A stretch of 64,000 nt of DNA from Methylobacterium radiodurans (GTDB lineage Bacteria > Pseudomonadota > Alphaproteobacteria > Rhizobiales > Beijerinckiaceae). The translations under genes were made by a program, and so were the position numbers. A model generated the notes under the pieces. It worked only from the letters and a program-made list of their open reading frames with translations. It was not told where the DNA came from and ran no database searches. Below are positions 62,890-64,000 of this stretch, in pieces. The first letter of the stretch is position 1. Every line of letters begins with the position of its first letter. The stretch lies in assembly GCF_003173735.1 (NCBI RefSeq), contig NZ_CP029551.1:5161001-5225000 (forward strand), read 5' to 3'.

Positions 62890-63992
62890 CCGCCAGACCT
62901 CTCGCCCCCGGTTCCACCCTCGGCATCGTCGGCGGCGGCCAGCTCGGGCGCATGATCGCGCTCGCGGCGGCCAACTACGGCCTCAAGGTCCACGTCTACG
63001 CGCCCGACGCCGACAGCCCGGCCTTCGACGTGGCGGCCCTGACCACCTGCGCCGCCTACGACGACGCCGAGGCGCTGACCCGCTTTGCCCAGAGCGTCGA
63101 GGCGATCACCTACGAGTTCGAGAACATCCCGCGCGAGACCGCGGATCTTCTGGCGCGGCACGCACCGCTCCATCCCAGCGCCGACGCGCTCTCGACCACA
63201 CAGGACCGGCTCTCGGAGAAGAGCTTCATCAACGGGCTCGGCATCCCGACCGCGCCCTTCCGGCAGGTCGACACCCCCGACGACCTCGCCCGAGCGCTCG
63301 ACGCCATCGGCCTGCCGGCGGTGCTGAAGACCCGCCGCTTCGGCTACGACGGCAAGGGCCAGCGCATCATCCGCACGGCGGCCGAGGGCGACCGCAACGC
63401 GATCTTCGCCGAGTTCGGCGGCGCGCCCCTGATCCTCGAAGGGTTCGTACCCTTCGAGCGCGAGGTCTCGGTGGTGGCCGCCCGCGGGCAGGACGGGGGC
63501 TTCGCGGCCTTCGACCTCTGCCAGAACGAGCATCGCGACCACATCCTGGCGCTCACCCAGGTGCCGGTGCCGGGCCTCGCGCCCGAGACGGCCGAGGGCG
63601 CCTACGAGATCGCCCGGCGTATCGCGGAAGCCCTCGACTACGTCGGCGTGCTGGCGGTCGAGATGTTCCTGGTGCGCGATGAATCGGGCGAGCGCCTGAT
63701 CGTCAACGAGATCGCGCCGCGGGTGCACAATTCCGGACACTGGACGATCGAGGGCGCGCTGACCTCGCAGTTCGCCCAGCACGTGCGGGCGGTCTGCGGC
63801 TGGCCGCTGGGCGAGGCTGACCGCACCGGCGGCCTCACGGTCGAGATGCGCAACCTGATCGGCCCGGAGGCGGGCGACTGGCGGGCGATCCTGGCAGAGC
63901 CCGGCGCGCACCTGCATCTCTACGGCAAGGGCGAGGCGCGGCCGGGCCGCAAGATGGGCCACGTCACGCGGCTCCTGCACCGCACGGACTGA
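62886..63992 (+). CDS. purK: N5-carboxyaminoimidazole ribonucleotide synthase
   Basis: This is a 368-aa protein from GTG 62886, overlapping purE. The N-terminal Rossmann-like domain has [16 protein letters not shown]. The ATP-grasp domain includes [48 protein letters not shown] and then [13 protein letters not shown]. It uses ATP, AIR and bicarbonate to form N5-CAIR, the substrate of PurE. It is complete and ends eight bases before the window edge. Confidence 0.97.
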   Translation: MTARPLAPGSTLGIVGGGQLGRMIALAAANYGLKVHVYAPDADSPAFDVAALTTCAAYDDAEALTRFAQSVEAITYEFENIPRETADLLARHAPLHPSADALSTTQDRLSEKSFINGLGIPTAPFRQVDTPDDLARALDAIGLPAVLKTRRFGYDGKGQRIIRTAAEGDRNAIFAEFGGAPLILEGFVPFEREVSVVAARGQDGGFAAFDLCQNEHRDHILALTQVPVPGLAPETAEGAYEIARRIAEALDYVGVLAVEMFLVRDESGERLIVNEIAPRVHNSGHWTIEGALTSQFAQHVRAVCGWPLGEADRTGGLTVEMRNLIGPEAGDWRAILAEPGAHLHLYGKGEARPGRKMGHVTRLLHRTD

Positions 63993-64000
63993 GTCCTCCG

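Overview
This window is a dense, very GC-rich bacterial chromosome segment. Short intergenic gaps, Rhizobiales-type Omp2b porin, BA14K, DUF465, CsbD and PRC-barrel proteins, and a cytochrome-linked periplasmic formate dehydrogenase with its DUF3305/DUF3306 accessory genes all point to an alphaproteobacterial methylotroph, most likely Methylobacterium or Methylorubrum. That placement is inferred from gene content; no rRNA or tRNA gene is present to confirm it.

Layout. 1-5375: two tail-to-tail hybrid histidine kinases that look like an inverted paralogous pair (the first is cut by the window edge). 5674-9152: small membrane and secreted proteins, including a 53-aa membrane protein coupled to a DCC-family (DUF393) protein and a PRC-barrel protein. 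9758-12158: a stress-type island of CsbD-like, glycine-zipper and multi-pass membrane proteins ending in a 29-aa ORF. 12826-19136: one tight operon-like run encoding a two-subunit molybdenum hydroxylase (IorAB type), FccA cytochrome, FccB flavoprotein and SoxX, SoxY, SoxZ, SoxA; no soxB or soxCD is present. 19266-24599: a Crp-family regulator, small hypotheticals, a secreted protein with an HExxH motif, and a porin. 24931-31197: a ferric-iron-type ABC transporter divergent from a TctDE-like two-component pair.

31240-51280: a molybdoenzyme region. Twelve minus-strand genes run from a biotin/lipoate-ligase-like protein through DUF6505, DUF6352, DUF3305, DUF3306, a TorD-like chaperone and a small TAT protein to FdhA, FdhB and FdhC plus two small envelope proteins. 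Next to it lie a polyferredoxin, a WD40-cytochrome c fusion, three MoeA-type proteins (one degenerate, one fused to a periplasmic-binding-like domain, one canonical), MobB, and a tungstate permease TupB followed by a decayed tupA. Together these would supply, insert and use a molybdenum or tungsten pterin cofactor for formate oxidation.

51293-63992: mixed housekeeping and envelope genes: a PRC-barrel protein, a helix-hairpin-helix protein, a 59-aa DnaJ-type zinc-binding miniprotein, ssb with palindromic repeats and a terminator behind it, an MDR reductase, DUF4174, a glycine-rich protein, a phosphodiester glycosidase, an old yellow enzyme, propionyl-CoA synthetase, a membrane diguanylate cyclase, two divergent DUF465 proteins, and purE-purK.

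The most distinctive pieces are the Mo-hydroxylase/Fcc/SoxXYZA operon, whose SoxY has a divergent carrier tail, and the FDH accessory set with the degraded tungstate uptake locus. No CRISPR array, prophage, insertion sequence, tRNA or rRNA was found.
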